A stretch of DNA of 64,000 nt, from positions 310,001 to 374,000 of the forward strand of contig JAHDVF020001361.1 in the NCBI GenBank assembly GCA_022606425.2, given 5' to 3'. A program made the translations under genes and the position numbers. Position 1 is the stretch's first letter, and every line of letters begins with the position of its first letter. The notes beneath the pieces were generated by a model that saw only the letters and a program-made list of their open reading frames with translations, did no database searches and had not been told where the DNA came from. The DNA is from Lepidostoma basale. Taxonomy: Eukaryota > Arthropoda > Insecta > Trichoptera > Lepidostomatidae. Below are positions 52,895-62,904 of this stretch, piece by piece.

Positions 52895-53440
52895 TTTTGA
52901 ATGTATACAAATACTTGTAGACGAACAACTGGATTTCACCCATTGCGGGCTATCAATTCAAGAATCAATTGTATCTCAATAGAGTGAAATCCAGTTGTTC
53001 GTCTAAAAGTATTTGTATACATTCAAAATGTTGTATAAATACAAAAGACTGGTCAAAAAATTATAGCATATAGATTGGAGTGACATCTCCAGGCGGTTTC
53101 TAGCAATACGCTAAATGGCGGTAGCCTTTCACATTGCGTTAAATAGATCTTCTGCTTAATGCTTAAAAAAATACAATCTTGATAGATGGCGTTAGTGTGT
53201 AGATTGCAAAAACTACCATGTAAAGGGTGGTCTTACAGATTAACATATATACAACATCCAAAAATTTGTCAGACATGGTGGTCATAAGAAAAAAAAAGGT
53301 GGAATGGGGAGTGTTGTATTACATAAAGCGTGCGCTTAACCCAACCAATGACAGGTCATAAGTCCTGTAAACACCTCGATCAACCATATTCTTTTTCCAA
53401 TTTGCATCTTCGTCTGTATTGAGATACAATTGATTCTTAA
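52895..53440. repeat. R5 element with inverted distal copy
   Basis: 52895-52985 (forward) ends in CAATTGTATCTCAATAGAG; then GTGAAATCCAGTTGTTCGTC starts an inverted copy, and 53000-53440 is a nearly full reversed R5 ending CTGTATTGAGATACAATTG. Confidence 0.75.
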
Positions 53441-53554
53441 CTAAGAAACACAACCAAATAAAAATATAAGTAAGAAGGTATAAAACTCTACATGCTCAAC
53501 ATAGTGAAGTCTACGTCGAAAAAAACTGACATGATACAAGAAAGGGAATGTATA
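53441..53554. other. no gene recognised
   Basis: Nothing recognised. Confidence 0.4.
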
Positions 53555-53745
53555 AATTAATGTTCCAAGTTCAAAGTTGCACGTGTTCCATTTAATTAAA
53601 TGAGAACCTTATTTTGAAACGATAATCTTAACCCGAAACTCCGACAAAGAATGATTAAATGTTATATGTGGTCTGTTCTACTATATGGATGTGAAACTTG
53701 GACTCTAAAAGTGAATGTAATGAACCAGTTTGAGACTTTCTTGAA
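53555..53745 (+). mobile_element. LINE-I internal fragment
   Basis: LNPKLRQRMIKCYMWSVLLY, GCETWTLKVNVMNQFET. Ends before the C-terminal block. The upstream DNA is the same as 59960-60075. Confidence 0.72.
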
Positions 53746-53754
53746 CAATGATAT

Positions 53755-53935
53755 AACTAACTAACTAACTAACTAACCATCTAACATCTTCGAAGCGGTA
53801 GGCAGAAAGAATGAACTCCCACACTATAACCGATGCGGCACTCCATCCTTCTCTTTTTGCCCCCGCGGGAGACGCGGTATGATGGGTTGCGAACCTCATC
53901 GCCACCAATAGGCATCTCCCACGCATATTTTATAA
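53755..53935 (-). mobile_element. SINE-T
   Basis: (TAAC)n, LINE-A-like end, TTTGCCCCCGCGGGAGACG, GATGGGTTGCGAACC, GCATCTCCCACGC; the AT-rich 5' part is missing. Confidence 0.7.
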
Positions 53936-54636
53936 AAATATTGCATACATATGTAAAAAAACATACATATACGAGTCATGCCATTGCCATGCCATGCCAG
54001 AATGCTATTTATTAACAGTATTGTACAACATTACTCAAACGAAGAATAAAACAATTCATTCTCAAATATGTCTCAATCAAAGGGATTATAAGAACTTTAG
54101 AAAGTCTCCACATTTAATTTCTATTATTTAAATAAAGATACGAACACTTATGAATAGCTTAAAAACTGGATAACTGATTTAAAACTCCATATCAAATAGT
54201 TAACACGAATTAAAAGGCCGTTTTTTTTTTAATTTAATTACATTTTACGGGATATGTCTCGATTTGCTAAGGCATCAAATCTAACGAAAATCAAATGCGT
54301 TGCATTTTATATACCCGAGTTAATAGACTAGAATACGGTTATTAAGCTTATTTATGTGGCTTAATACATTGTTAACAATAATTCTTCGACGCTTGTTTGA
54401 ATCCAAGGGATCAAAAATAATGATTTTCTTTGAAAAATATGTTTTTACCACAATTAACAAAGTAAACATATTTATTGTATAATGGTTTTAATAAATCATT
54501 AATATAAACAGCAACGCTTTTGATTATTGCTGCGTTTGATAATACCTTAGCAAAGTAAAACATGTCATTCCAATAAAATAAAATAAAACTTTTTAAAACG
54601 TTTTAATTTGTAATAATCAAATAATTATCTCTGATG
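53936..54636. repeat. H8 arms, decayed
   Basis: 54200-54290 (TTAACACGAATTAAAAGGCC, GGGATATGTCTCGATTTGCT, AAGGCATCAAAT) and 54505-54625 (TTTGATAATACCTTAGCAAA, GTAAAACATGTCATTCC, ACGTTTTAATTTGTAATAAT) look like opposed H8 arms. The remainder is unrecognised. Confidence 0.55.
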
Positions 54637-54785
54637 CTCTAGGCCAGTGGTCCCCAACCTTTTTGTCGCCGCGGACTGGTCAACGTTTCATAATTTTACC
54701 GCGGCCCACTGGGAGGGGAGGGGGGACACATTGAATGTAGTTTTTTTAAATTATTTAATAACAATATATTTGCACAATATAAACA

Positions 54786-55310
54786 AACTAGCTTACCATC
54801 ACGCCGTCTCGCCGGAGGGGTAGGCAGAAAGAATGGAACGCCACACTGTTCTGTCCTGATATACTTTTCTCGCTTCCTCTACATTCATACATCTTGTCAT
54901 GCACGCACGTCGATTTCTCCGACTCCTCACGTGACCGACATTCAATATTTGATTGATTTGATCGTGCCACGTTTTCCTCGGCCTTCCTCTATTTCTAGCT
55001 CCGTTCACGCCGTTTACATATACTTTCTTTACCATTCTGTCTTCACTCATTCTTTTCATGTGTCCAAACCATCTTAATGACCCTTTCCTTATTTTGTTCA
55101 TAACACTTTCATTCGCACCACATTCACTTCTTATACTTGCATTTGTCACTCTATCATATACAGATTTGCCACACATTCGTCTTAGAGATCTCATTTCTAC
55201 TGCATTTATTCTACTTTCATCCTTCTTTTGCCAGTTCCATGCTTCACTTCCATACATAAGAGTCGGCACAAGAACACCATTGTGCACTGCCATCTGAGCT
55301 TTGTACAATA
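54786..55310 (-). mobile_element. LINE-A 3' end, best preserved
   Basis: Minus: HNGVLVPTLMYGSEAWNWQK, KDESRINAVEMRSLRRMCGK, SVYDRVTNASIRSECGANES, VMNKIRKGSLRWFGHMKRMS, RNRGRPRKTWHDQINQILNV, ACMTRCMNVEEARKVYQDRT, VWRSILSAYPSGETA-stop, then a very short tail. About 165 codons without a stop; the reference copy for LINE-A. Confidence 0.92.
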
Positions 55311-55689
55311 TATAATAATAGAATTTACAACTGTGGTACATAAGTTATAGTGACAAATAATAGTAGAGAAAACACAAGGTTTGTGGGAAAAATGAAGAAA
55401 AAATATAAAATAACAATGAACGATTATTAAGATTCAGATAATTTTTTTATTTTATTTTGGATTCATGGGTATTTTCAATATTTTTAAAGATCAACGGAAT
55501 GTTTGAAGAATTTTTTTCCAAGATAGAGAAATGAATTTTGGGAATGCTTTAGGTTTAATATCGGGATTTTAATGTTATTCTGATATCTTGCAGATATATT
55601 AACTTGAAAGTTATTTAAAGCATGAAGGAGTTTTCAACGGAAGAACTACTTTAGGCTATAATTAAGTTTTATTCTTTTTTTTTCGAGTT

Positions 55690-56170
55690 CTAGTGCCAAC
55701 CCTCATGTATGGAAGGGAAGCTTGGAGCTGGCAAAAGAAGGATGAAAGCACGATAAATGCCGTAGAAATAAGATCACTAAGAAGAATGTGCAGGAAAACG
55801 TTGTATGATAGAATACCGAACGATGAAATAAGAAAGAAATGTAAGGCAGATGACTGCATCCTGGATAAAATTAAAAAAGGATCCTTGAGATGGTTTGGAC
55901 AAATGGAACGAATAGATGAGAGAAGAATGGTTAAAAAGTTGTACACAAGCAGCGTGGGTGGAAAAAGAAGCCGAGGACGACCGAGGAAAACATGGCATGA
56001 CCAAATTAATCAATTACTAAAAGGCGGCCACATTCGAAGCCGGAATGTGCATGGTACGATGTATGAATGTAGAGGAAGCCCGAGAGGTATGCCAGGACAG
56101 AGAATTGTGGCGATCCATCCTCTCTGCCTACCTCTCCGGGGAAATCGCGTGATGGTGAGTTAGTTAGTTA
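55690..56170 (+). mobile_element. LINE-A' 3' end
   Basis: MPTLMYGREAWSWQKKDEST, EIRSLRRMCRKTLYDRIPND, KKGSLRWFGQMERIDERRMV, GRPRKTWHDQINQLLKGGHI, then a ~10-base deletion shifts the frame after RSRNV. Tail GGTGAGTTAGTTAGTTA. Opposite in direction to the LINE-A beside it. Confidence 0.88.
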
Positions 56171-56271
56171 TTTATTAAGTTTTATTGGGTATGTTTGATT
56201 TTTCAAAAGTAATTTTGATTTTTTAACAGGCCCTTGCGCGGCCCCGGGGGTTGGGGACCACTGCTCTAGGC

Positions 56272-56935
56272 AACCTAACTTTTAATTTAATCCAAGTAAA
56301 AAATACTGAGTTTAAAAAAACAGCGTCTGCAAAATTAAAACTGTCAATTCAGTTACTTTCCATCATTTTTTCGCTTCCAACTGTAATTCCTGCTTTAGCG
56401 GCGGCATTCAAAATTACCCCACATTCGGAGATATCCCTTGGAGGTTATTTCATTCCAGCAGCCAACTGAATGAAGAAGAACTGGGAAACGGTTTTCATAG
56501 TAACCTTCCTTTACCGGTGCTGCGTAGCTAGTACACATTACTGCTGTAAACAGCCAATTTCGTCAACTACTGAACATGGCCCGCACATATAATTCTCCTA
56601 TTTGTACCTTCTGCATCCATCAACAATTCTTCTTATATCATGAGACCATCGTGTGAATATAATATAATATAATTTTCGATATTCTCCCGTTAAAGATTTT
56701 CGAAATAATTATATTACTGTATAATAAATTCTTAAATAAAACGATATTTTTTATAACTACTTGAATAACTACTTTTATATATGCTGGTCTGTCGATGCCA
56801 GTGAGCCTGGCAAAACTGGTCGCTGTCGAAAGTTAGTTATAAAAAAATCTCGTTTTATATTATTATTTAAAATGAACTTCCATCAAAAGATTTCAGTTAA
56901 ATGATTTGAGTATCTTAATAAATACTTATTTGATA
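56272..56935. other. no gene recognised
   Basis: 56780-56830 (GTCTGTCGATGCCAGTGAGC, AAAACTGGTCGCTGTCG) may be a very decayed hammerhead-type centre. Confidence 0.4.
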
Positions 56936-57140
56936 CACACACATACATACATACACACACACATACACACACACACTTTGGTCGCGGTGTGGTGGGTTGC
57001 GAACCTCATCGCCACCAATACGCATCTCCCGCGCACACTTCGATCTTCCAACATCCGCAAAGTAAATCTAAAACAAATAATTTAAAATACAATGATATGA
57101 AATAAAATAACAAAATGTTCTTTGTTATGGTGCACATGTC
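56936..57140 (-). mobile_element. (CA)n repeat followed by SINE-T body
   Basis: 56936-56976 is CA/ATAC repeat. 56977-57140 is the SINE-T body reversed (GGTGTGGTGGGTTGCGAACC, GCATCTCCCGCGCACAC, AT-rich part); the LINE-A-like tail has been replaced by the microsatellite. Confidence 0.68.
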
Positions 57141-57787
57141 AACTGTACGATCCGGACTTTTGTATTTATCTAATTTATTAATTTTTTTTCTTAGTTTTAA
57201 TACAATATCATAAAATGTTAATAAATTAAATGTGATACTATAACAGTGTTTCAAATTAAATATCTTATTAAGCTATAAATTGAAATATCATAGTGTTTCC
57301 GACAAGGTAATGGATTATCTAAAATTTAAGTTATTTCGATTTAGATTAAGGCGCTGAATTTAGCTTACACGGAAGATGAAATCTAGTTAATCCGAAAATT
57401 CTTTCTTACTCTCCGAATGGTCGGAGATGACTGAGGGATGATGCGTTCGTTAGATGATTTCCCCCTCCAACGATTCCAACTAGTTGGAGAGCCCTGCGAT
57501 AGATAGTCGCTCCACAATAAAATCACTGACATCACTTTTCAGACAGAACATATCGCACGCTAAATAGAACACTGGCTTAACTCAAAAAAACAAGTTTTGC
57601 TCAATCTGACATGAGTCGGTGTTTTAACAAAAACGTTAATATTGTGAACGATTATCGTACTACTAATGGATAGCGTTAACATTGTGAAAAATTGATGGAT
57701 AGCGTTAACACAAGCCTCTGTCTAATGTTAACTCAATTATGACCTAAACCATAATCGGTCAGTTTACTATTAAGCGTGCGATATACA
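57141..57787. other. no gene recognised
   Basis: Nothing recognised. Confidence 0.5.
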
Positions 57788-58025
57788 CTGTTTTGGATCG
57801 GCCACGTAATACGTCAAGAAGGTCTCTTGCATGCCATAATGGAGGGTATGACCGAGGGGACAAACTCTAGGGGACGCCCACGCCGAGAGTACCTGGAGGA
57901 CCTGTTGGTGGACGTGCGCTGATCATCATATGCAGATTTCAAAAGAGCCGCACAAGACAGGGAAGAATGGAAGAGAAGAATAGATGAAATTGCTGCAAAC
58001 CAATCCCAGGATTGAAACCAGAGAA
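57788..58025 (+). mobile_element. LINE-H C-terminus
   Basis: FWIGHVIRQEGLLHAIMEGM, then frame changes through GRPRREYLEDLLVDVR-type codons to EIAANQSQD-stop and AGAAGAAGAT. Forward relative of 2857-3255. Confidence 0.78.
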
Positions 58026-58465
58026 GAAGATACACTGTTCAGTTTTTGATTCATTTCCCCCGCATTCGTTATTCTTTGCATTGGCCATAAAGTTAGTTGA
58101 AGTGCTAATCATTGAAAGTAGGCACATAGCTTTTGTACGGGGTGTACACAGGGGAGAGCGAGTGGTATTAGCAAAAGTTAAAAGTTACTTTAGGAGGCTT
58201 AACTCCACTCACCGGGGAGAAGGGTGTATTCGATTGGCGTGTAATTAATTCATATCTGTGACTTAAAAGCCTAGACAATAATTTTGATTGGGTATTATAA
58301 TACTTACTTACGATAAATTAGGCATAAACAACATCAAGGGTGAAGCCAGCGGAATAAATAATTCATTTGGGGTGGGCGGCCTTTGGGAAATTGCGTCATA
58401 TTTTCGCTTATCAAATACCACCCGCGCCGTAGGCCCAAGTTGACATGGATGGAACTCATCAAAAT
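58026..58465. other. no gene recognised
   Basis: Nothing recognised. Confidence 0.5.
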
Positions 58466-59290
58466 GTCAAGATCAATTGTATCTCAATAGAGACGAAGAT
58501 GGAAATTGGAAACAGAATATGGTTGATCGAGGTGTTTACAGGACTTATGACCTGTCAGTGGTTGGGTTAAGCGCACGCTTTATGTAATACAAAATTCCCC
58601 ATTCCACATGTTTTTCTTATGACCACCAAACCGGTGGTGGTCTAGGGAATAGAATGCTTGGCTCCTGATCCAGGGGGCATGGGTTCAAGCCTGGACACGA
58701 CCAGATTCCTTCTTCATAATAATGAGCTGTTTCCTGCTCACAATGAAGATTGTAAAATAAATTCAAATATCATTGATGTAAATCCTTGATATTGGTCTTT
58801 TTTTAAGAAAACAATAAAAATGTTTGAATAATTTTTTTTTTTTGGAAGTTGTATATATGTTAATCTGTAAGACCACTCTTTACAGTATATTTCAATCTAC
58901 ACACTAACGCCATCTATGAAGATTGTAATTTTAAGCACTAAGCAGAAGATCTTTTTAACGCAATGTGAAAGGCTACCGCCATTTAGCGCATTGCTAGAAA
59001 CCGACTGGATATGTCACTCCAATCTATATGCTATAATTTTTGACCAGTTTTTGTTTTTACAACATTTTGAATATAATATATACAAACAACTGGATTTCAG
59101 CCATTGCGGGCTATCAATTCAAGAATCAATTGTATCTCAATAGAGACGAAGATGCAAATTGGAAACAGAATATGGTTGATACCGGTGTTTACAGGACTTA
59201 TGACCTCTCATTGATTGGGTTAAGCGCACGCTTTATGTAATACAACATTCCCCATTCCACATTTTTTTCTTATGACCACCGTATCTGACA
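58466..59290 (+). repeat. R5 element split by SINE-2, followed by a second R5 head
   Basis: 58466-58636 is the R5 head; SINE-2 follows; 58836-59060 is the R5 body (ACACTAACGCCATCTATGAA, AAGCAGAAGATC, GGCTACCGCCATTTAGCGCA); 59090-59290 is another head in the same direction, so part of R5 is tandem here. Confidence 0.75.
58637..58835 (+). mobile_element. SINE-2 insertion
   Basis: CCGGTGGTGGTCTAGGGAAT, GATCCAGGGGGCATGGG, TTCAAGCCTGG, then an AT-rich body ending in a T-run. Forward copy of 2548-2708. Confidence 0.75.
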
Positions 59291-59504
59291 ATTTTTTTTT
59301 TTTTTTTAAGTCTTTTTTTCATTAAACCGTCTCTCAAAACAGATCGGATTCCACCAGATTTTGCCCAGGAAAGACGACCTGGAGACGCCATACAAGAATT
59401 TCAATTTCAATCTGCGTCCGATGCAGCAGCTAGACTCATTAAAGGCATTCAAAAAAGTCCCATATAACATAACATCTCACCAAATTTCACTGGCTTAAAA
59501 GTCC
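59291..59504. other. no gene assigned
   Basis: 59340-59470 reads openly (RIPPDFAQERRPGDAIQEFQ) but I do not recognise it. Confidence 0.35.
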
Positions 59505-59890
59505 ATAAAGAACAACAACGGCGTTTCTCTTGGGTATGCTGGGGTATAACTCCCTCGAACTGAGGAGGGAAGGATTAATGTCAACGCATTTTTTCAAACT
59601 GATTCGGGGCTCTATTGAGAACCCCTATGTTCTGGATCAAATAGGTATTTTTGTGCCTGATAATTACCTGCGACAACGCCGACATCAATTGTTCTTTGCT
59701 CCATCACGCAGAACCAACCTGCCTTTGGTGATGCCAGTAGGAAGAGCAATCCGGACGTTGAATCCAATCGTCTCGGGTTTGGACATTTTCAGTGTCAGTG
59801 AGGCAGTATTCATAAAAAAATATATTACAAATTTTGGAAAGAGCACTGCCTCACTGACGTCGACATATTTTCCTTCTGATATGTAGGATT
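59505..59890 (+). mobile_element. LINE-K relative, C-terminus
   Basis: FSLGMLGYNSLELRREGLMS, THFFKLIRGSIENPYVLDQI, VPDNYLRQRRHQLFFAPSRR, TNLPLVMPVGRAIRTLNPIV, then FSVSEAVFIKKYI. Open for 118 codons. A subfamily distinct from 37465; no hexamer tail. Confidence 0.82.
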
Positions 59891-59934
59891 TTTTGGTTTC
59901 ATGTTGTTGTTTTATCTTTGTCTTATCTTGAAGA

Positions 59935-60895
59935 AACCTGACATGGTATAAGAAGAAGAAGATATAAATAATACTTCCAAGATCAAAGTTGCACGTGTTC
60001 CATTTAATAACATGAGAACCGTATTTCGCAACGATAATCTTTACTTGAAACTCCGACAAAGGATGATTAAATATTATATATCAAATCAAATCAAATCAAA
60101 TCAAATCAGTTTATTTCATCAACAGACATTACAAAATTTATTTTTAAGGCATCTATTGAGAACAGGTAAAATAATATATTATATATAGTATACTACCAGA
60201 AACGCATAAGAGATGGTTCAACATTAGGAAGACAGGATACTCTCCAGAATTAAGAGTATTTGCCTTCTGAACGTACTTTCACTAACATGAAAGACGCCGA
60301 TCTCCGAGGAGACCGCGTTCAGCAGACTAATTGCTCTTCCCACCGGTGTCACCAGAGGCAGATTGATTCTGGCGGCCGGTAGGTAAAACAATCTGTGCTG
60401 TCGCTGTCGGAGATATCTATCGGGGACAAAAAGCCGAACACCCTCCAGTACGGCCGAGTTCTCGAAGTATCCCCTAATTAATCTAAAGAAATGGGTATAT
60501 ATGGTCTGTTCTACTATATGGCTGCGAAACCTGGACTCTGAAAGTGAATGCAATTAACCGGTTGGAGCGTTCGAGATGTGGATATACCGCAGAATGCTTT
60601 GTATACCGTGGACCGGTAGGGTCAGTAATGCAGACGTACTACAGAGAGCCAGAGCCAATAGAGAGCTGTTGTTGAATGTGAAAATTATAAAGGTCTCATA
60701 AGGGGAGCAAAATACCACCTCCTTCGACTGATATTAATGGGTAAAATGGAGGGACGTCGGGGAGTTGGTAGAAGGCAGCTCTCCTGGGTGCGGAACATCA
60801 AAGAGTGGACAGGAATAACAAGAGTTCAGAACCTGTTCCAAGAGCGGCAGGATAGAGATACCTTTGCTGTAGTGACCTGACACGGCACCGAATGA
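59935..60895 (+). mobile_element. LINE-I, split by LINE-K
   Basis: First part (59960-60080): KIKVARVPFNNMRTVFRNDN, LYLKLRQRMIKYY. Second part (60498-60895): GLFYYMAAKPGL-type codons for the VWSVLLYGCETWTL block, RLERSRCGYTAECF, then codons for SWVRNIKEWTGITRVQNLFQ and RDTFAVVT-stop. The gap is the 60081 insertion. Confidence 0.78.
60081..60497 (-). mobile_element. LINE-K inserted in LINE-I
   Basis: (ATCAAA)n tail reversed at 60081-60108, 3' UTR, then minus-strand HFFRLIRGYFENSAVLEGVR, FVPDRYLRQRQHRLFYLPA, RINLPLVTPVGRAISLLNAV, SEIGVFHVSESTFRRQILLI. About 100 codons open. TATATAT on both sides may be the target duplication. Confidence 0.85.
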
Positions 60896-61359
60896 AGAAG
60901 TGTCTGCCCAGATATGTTTCTGAGCGTCTTAATTTCTGAAGCTTATGAGAACATTGATAATAAATTTGTAATGGCGGTTATAACTTCCAGAATTCCCGCC
61001 TCTCGCGCGCTAAACTCTGCAACTTCAGTCATAGTTGATGTTGTTCCACCAGGACAAAGCAATAATAGATTGCTGTGCCGATCAATAGGGAAGCATTTAG
61101 AGACAAAGCCTCCGTAATATCATCCCCTTCCATAACTGCTATTACGAACAAGCCAGGTGCTTTGTTCGGAAATTCCTTCCCAGGGGATGGTTCTCACATA
61201 ACTGTGTTTGAGACATCTCAGCTCGAAATACGATACGGACTCCATACGTGATCCCACGATAATCATATTAAACTACAGGGTGGCGGAAAATGGCCTTAAC
61301 CCATCATTTCTTGCTGTACCAAAATCGCTAAAAACAGAAAATATACTAATTCTAAATTA
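60896..61359. other. no gene recognised
   Basis: A 67-codon frame (60914) is unmatched. Confidence 0.4.
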
Positions 61360-61590
61360 AGAATCCTTTACGCCATCTTTCCCAAAAGAGAAGGCAGAAA
61401 AAAAGGACGCCACACTATTCTATCCTGTCAAACTTCTCTCGCTTTCATAAAATTCATTCATCGTGTCATGCACTCACGCTGAATCAGTATTTGATTGATT
61501 CACTTCTTCAATTTGCATTATAATGTGGCTGTCCATTCTTTCTGTCTACTCCTTCTTGGAGGCAGAGTGATGGTAAGTTTGTTAGTTTAT
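61360..61590. mobile_element. LINE-A scraps, opposed
   Basis: 61370-61500 is a reversed LINE-A C-terminus (CTTTACGCCATCTTTCCC, CCACACTATTCTATCCTG); 61515-61590 is a forward terminus (GTGGCTGTCCATTCTTTCTG, GTGATGGTAAG). Confidence 0.6.
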
Positions 61591-61624
61591 AAAAAAAACT
61601 TCTATAAAACTATCATTGTCATTT

Positions 61625-61880
61625 ATTTATTGTTTCTTGAACAATGATGTAAAACTGCATATTAAATTATTAATACGAATTTAAACGTGTGTTTTATAGA
61701 AATTTGAATATATTTTATGGGGAATGTCGGGTTTCGCCCTTCTAAGGTATTATGAAATGTAACATTTGATAATGCCTTAGAAGGGCAAAACATGTCATTC
61801 CCATAAAATATAATAAAACTTCTAGAAAACTGACGTTTTCATTCGTATTAATTACTAAATATTTGGGTTTGATTTTATAA
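61625..61880. repeat. H8 palindromic element, best copy
   Basis: Left arm TTAATACGAATTTAAACGTG, ATTTTATGGGGAATGTCGGG, TTTCGCCCTTCTAAGG; right arm TTTGATAATGCCTTAGAAGG, GCAAAACATGTCATTCCCAT, GACGTTTTCATTCGTATTAA. The two meet near 61752. Outer sequence TTGTTTCTTGAACAATGATG recurs with other H8 copies. Confidence 0.8.
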
Positions 61881-61924
61881 TTATTATTATTAATATCCTT
61901 AATGAGCTCAAATAGAATACCACA

Positions 61925-62075
61925 CATAGCTCTCCATGGAACGCCAAACGGACAACGCCGACCAGGAAGAGCCCCGAAACGGTGGAGAGAAAGTTGGAGT
62001 TCAGCATCTCAAGAGGACCCGCTCGAAATAACAGACTCCTGAGTCTACCAAAAGGGAAGAAGAAGAATATCTTTA
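61925..62075 (+). mobile_element. LINE-G 3' end
   Basis: IALHGTPNGQRRPGRAPKRW, RESWSSASQEDPLE, GGAAGAAGAAGAAT tail. Confidence 0.72.
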
Positions 62076-62230
62076 ATACGAATGAAATGGTCGTTTCCTA
62101 GAATGTTATTATAATTTTATGATAATAACATGTTTCATTTCATTTTATGAAATTTCATAGTAGATGTTCATTTTAAATAACGAAAATACAAATAAAATTT
62201 ATATAAAATATATTTATTTTTATATATTTA
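62076..62230. repeat. H8 arm, decayed
   Basis: ATACGAATGAAATGGTCGTT and ATAATAACATGTTTCATTTC. 62440-62545 carries a matching opposed arm (TTTGAAAATGCCTTTAACCG, GCGAAACATGACAT), with the 62231 palindrome between them. Confidence 0.5.
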
Positions 62231-62375
62231 GTGTGCTTCCACTTGTGTTTAATGTCGACCGGTTTCGACAGCTTGCTGCCATCTTCTGGAGAAGACCACC
62301 AGAACATCCACCAGCAGCAAGCTGCCGAAACCGGTCGACGTTAAGCACAAGTGGAAGCCAACTAAATATATAATC
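62231..62375. repeat. U4-to-A palindromic element, best copy
   Basis: Arms 62236-62280 and 62315-62356 match in reverse (CTTCCACTTGTG.TTAA, GTCGACCGGTTTCG.CAGCTT, GCTGC). The minus-strand motif 62292-62251: CAGAAGA, T, GGCAGC-AA-GCTGTC, GAAA, CCGG, T, C. The right arm lost the CAGAAGA part. Confidence 0.7.
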
Positions 62376-62904
62376 ATAAAGAATTTTTCTATATATTTTT
62401 TTTTCATTCTGTTTTTGTATTGTTTTGTTATCAAACATTTGAAAATGCCTTTAACCGGCGAAACATGACATAATTAATCTTTTTCAAAACATATGTTTTC
62501 ATTCGTTTTATTAATATAGAGTTTTACATCATTGTTAAAGAAACAATAAAAATAATGAAACTTCTAGAATAAATACGTTTTAATTTTTTTTATTAATCAA
62601 ATATAATTGTTATTTTACAAGTAATGTATGCTGTAAAAACCAGTTTTGTTCTATATAAAAGATAATGTAGCTAGAAGGTTGAGAAAAAAAGCATCATTAG
62701 AGGTGGAAACGATATCGTTTAGGGTGGAGAACACTTATGGACCCTTATCCGCATTGGGGAAGGTCTTTAAACACCGGAGGAATGATTTACACAATATTAC
62801 ATCCCCACAGGCCCGTATCAGGCGTTTACCAACGGATCTAGGGTAACGACCGTTATTTTAAAAGGACATATAATTCAAATATATAATAGATTTCTCTTAA
62901 TGAC
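62376..62904. other. no gene recognised
   Basis: Apart from the H8 arm at 62440-62545, nothing recognised. Confidence 0.5.

Larger units (their letters stand above)
54645..56263. mobile_element. hAT non-autonomous element, 8-bp target duplication
   Basis: Perfect 15-bp inverted ends CAGTGGTCCCCAACC (54645-54659) and GGTTGGGGACCACTG (56249-56263), flanked by identical CTCTAGGC at 54637-54644 and 56264-56271. Subterminal GC-rich GCCGCGG/GCGCGGCCCC. Without the two LINEs inside, about 600 bp, non-coding. Confidence 0.92.

Noticed and set aside
58637..58710. Second possible tRNA gene
   Set aside because: Same reasoning; a copy with the same body is at 2548.
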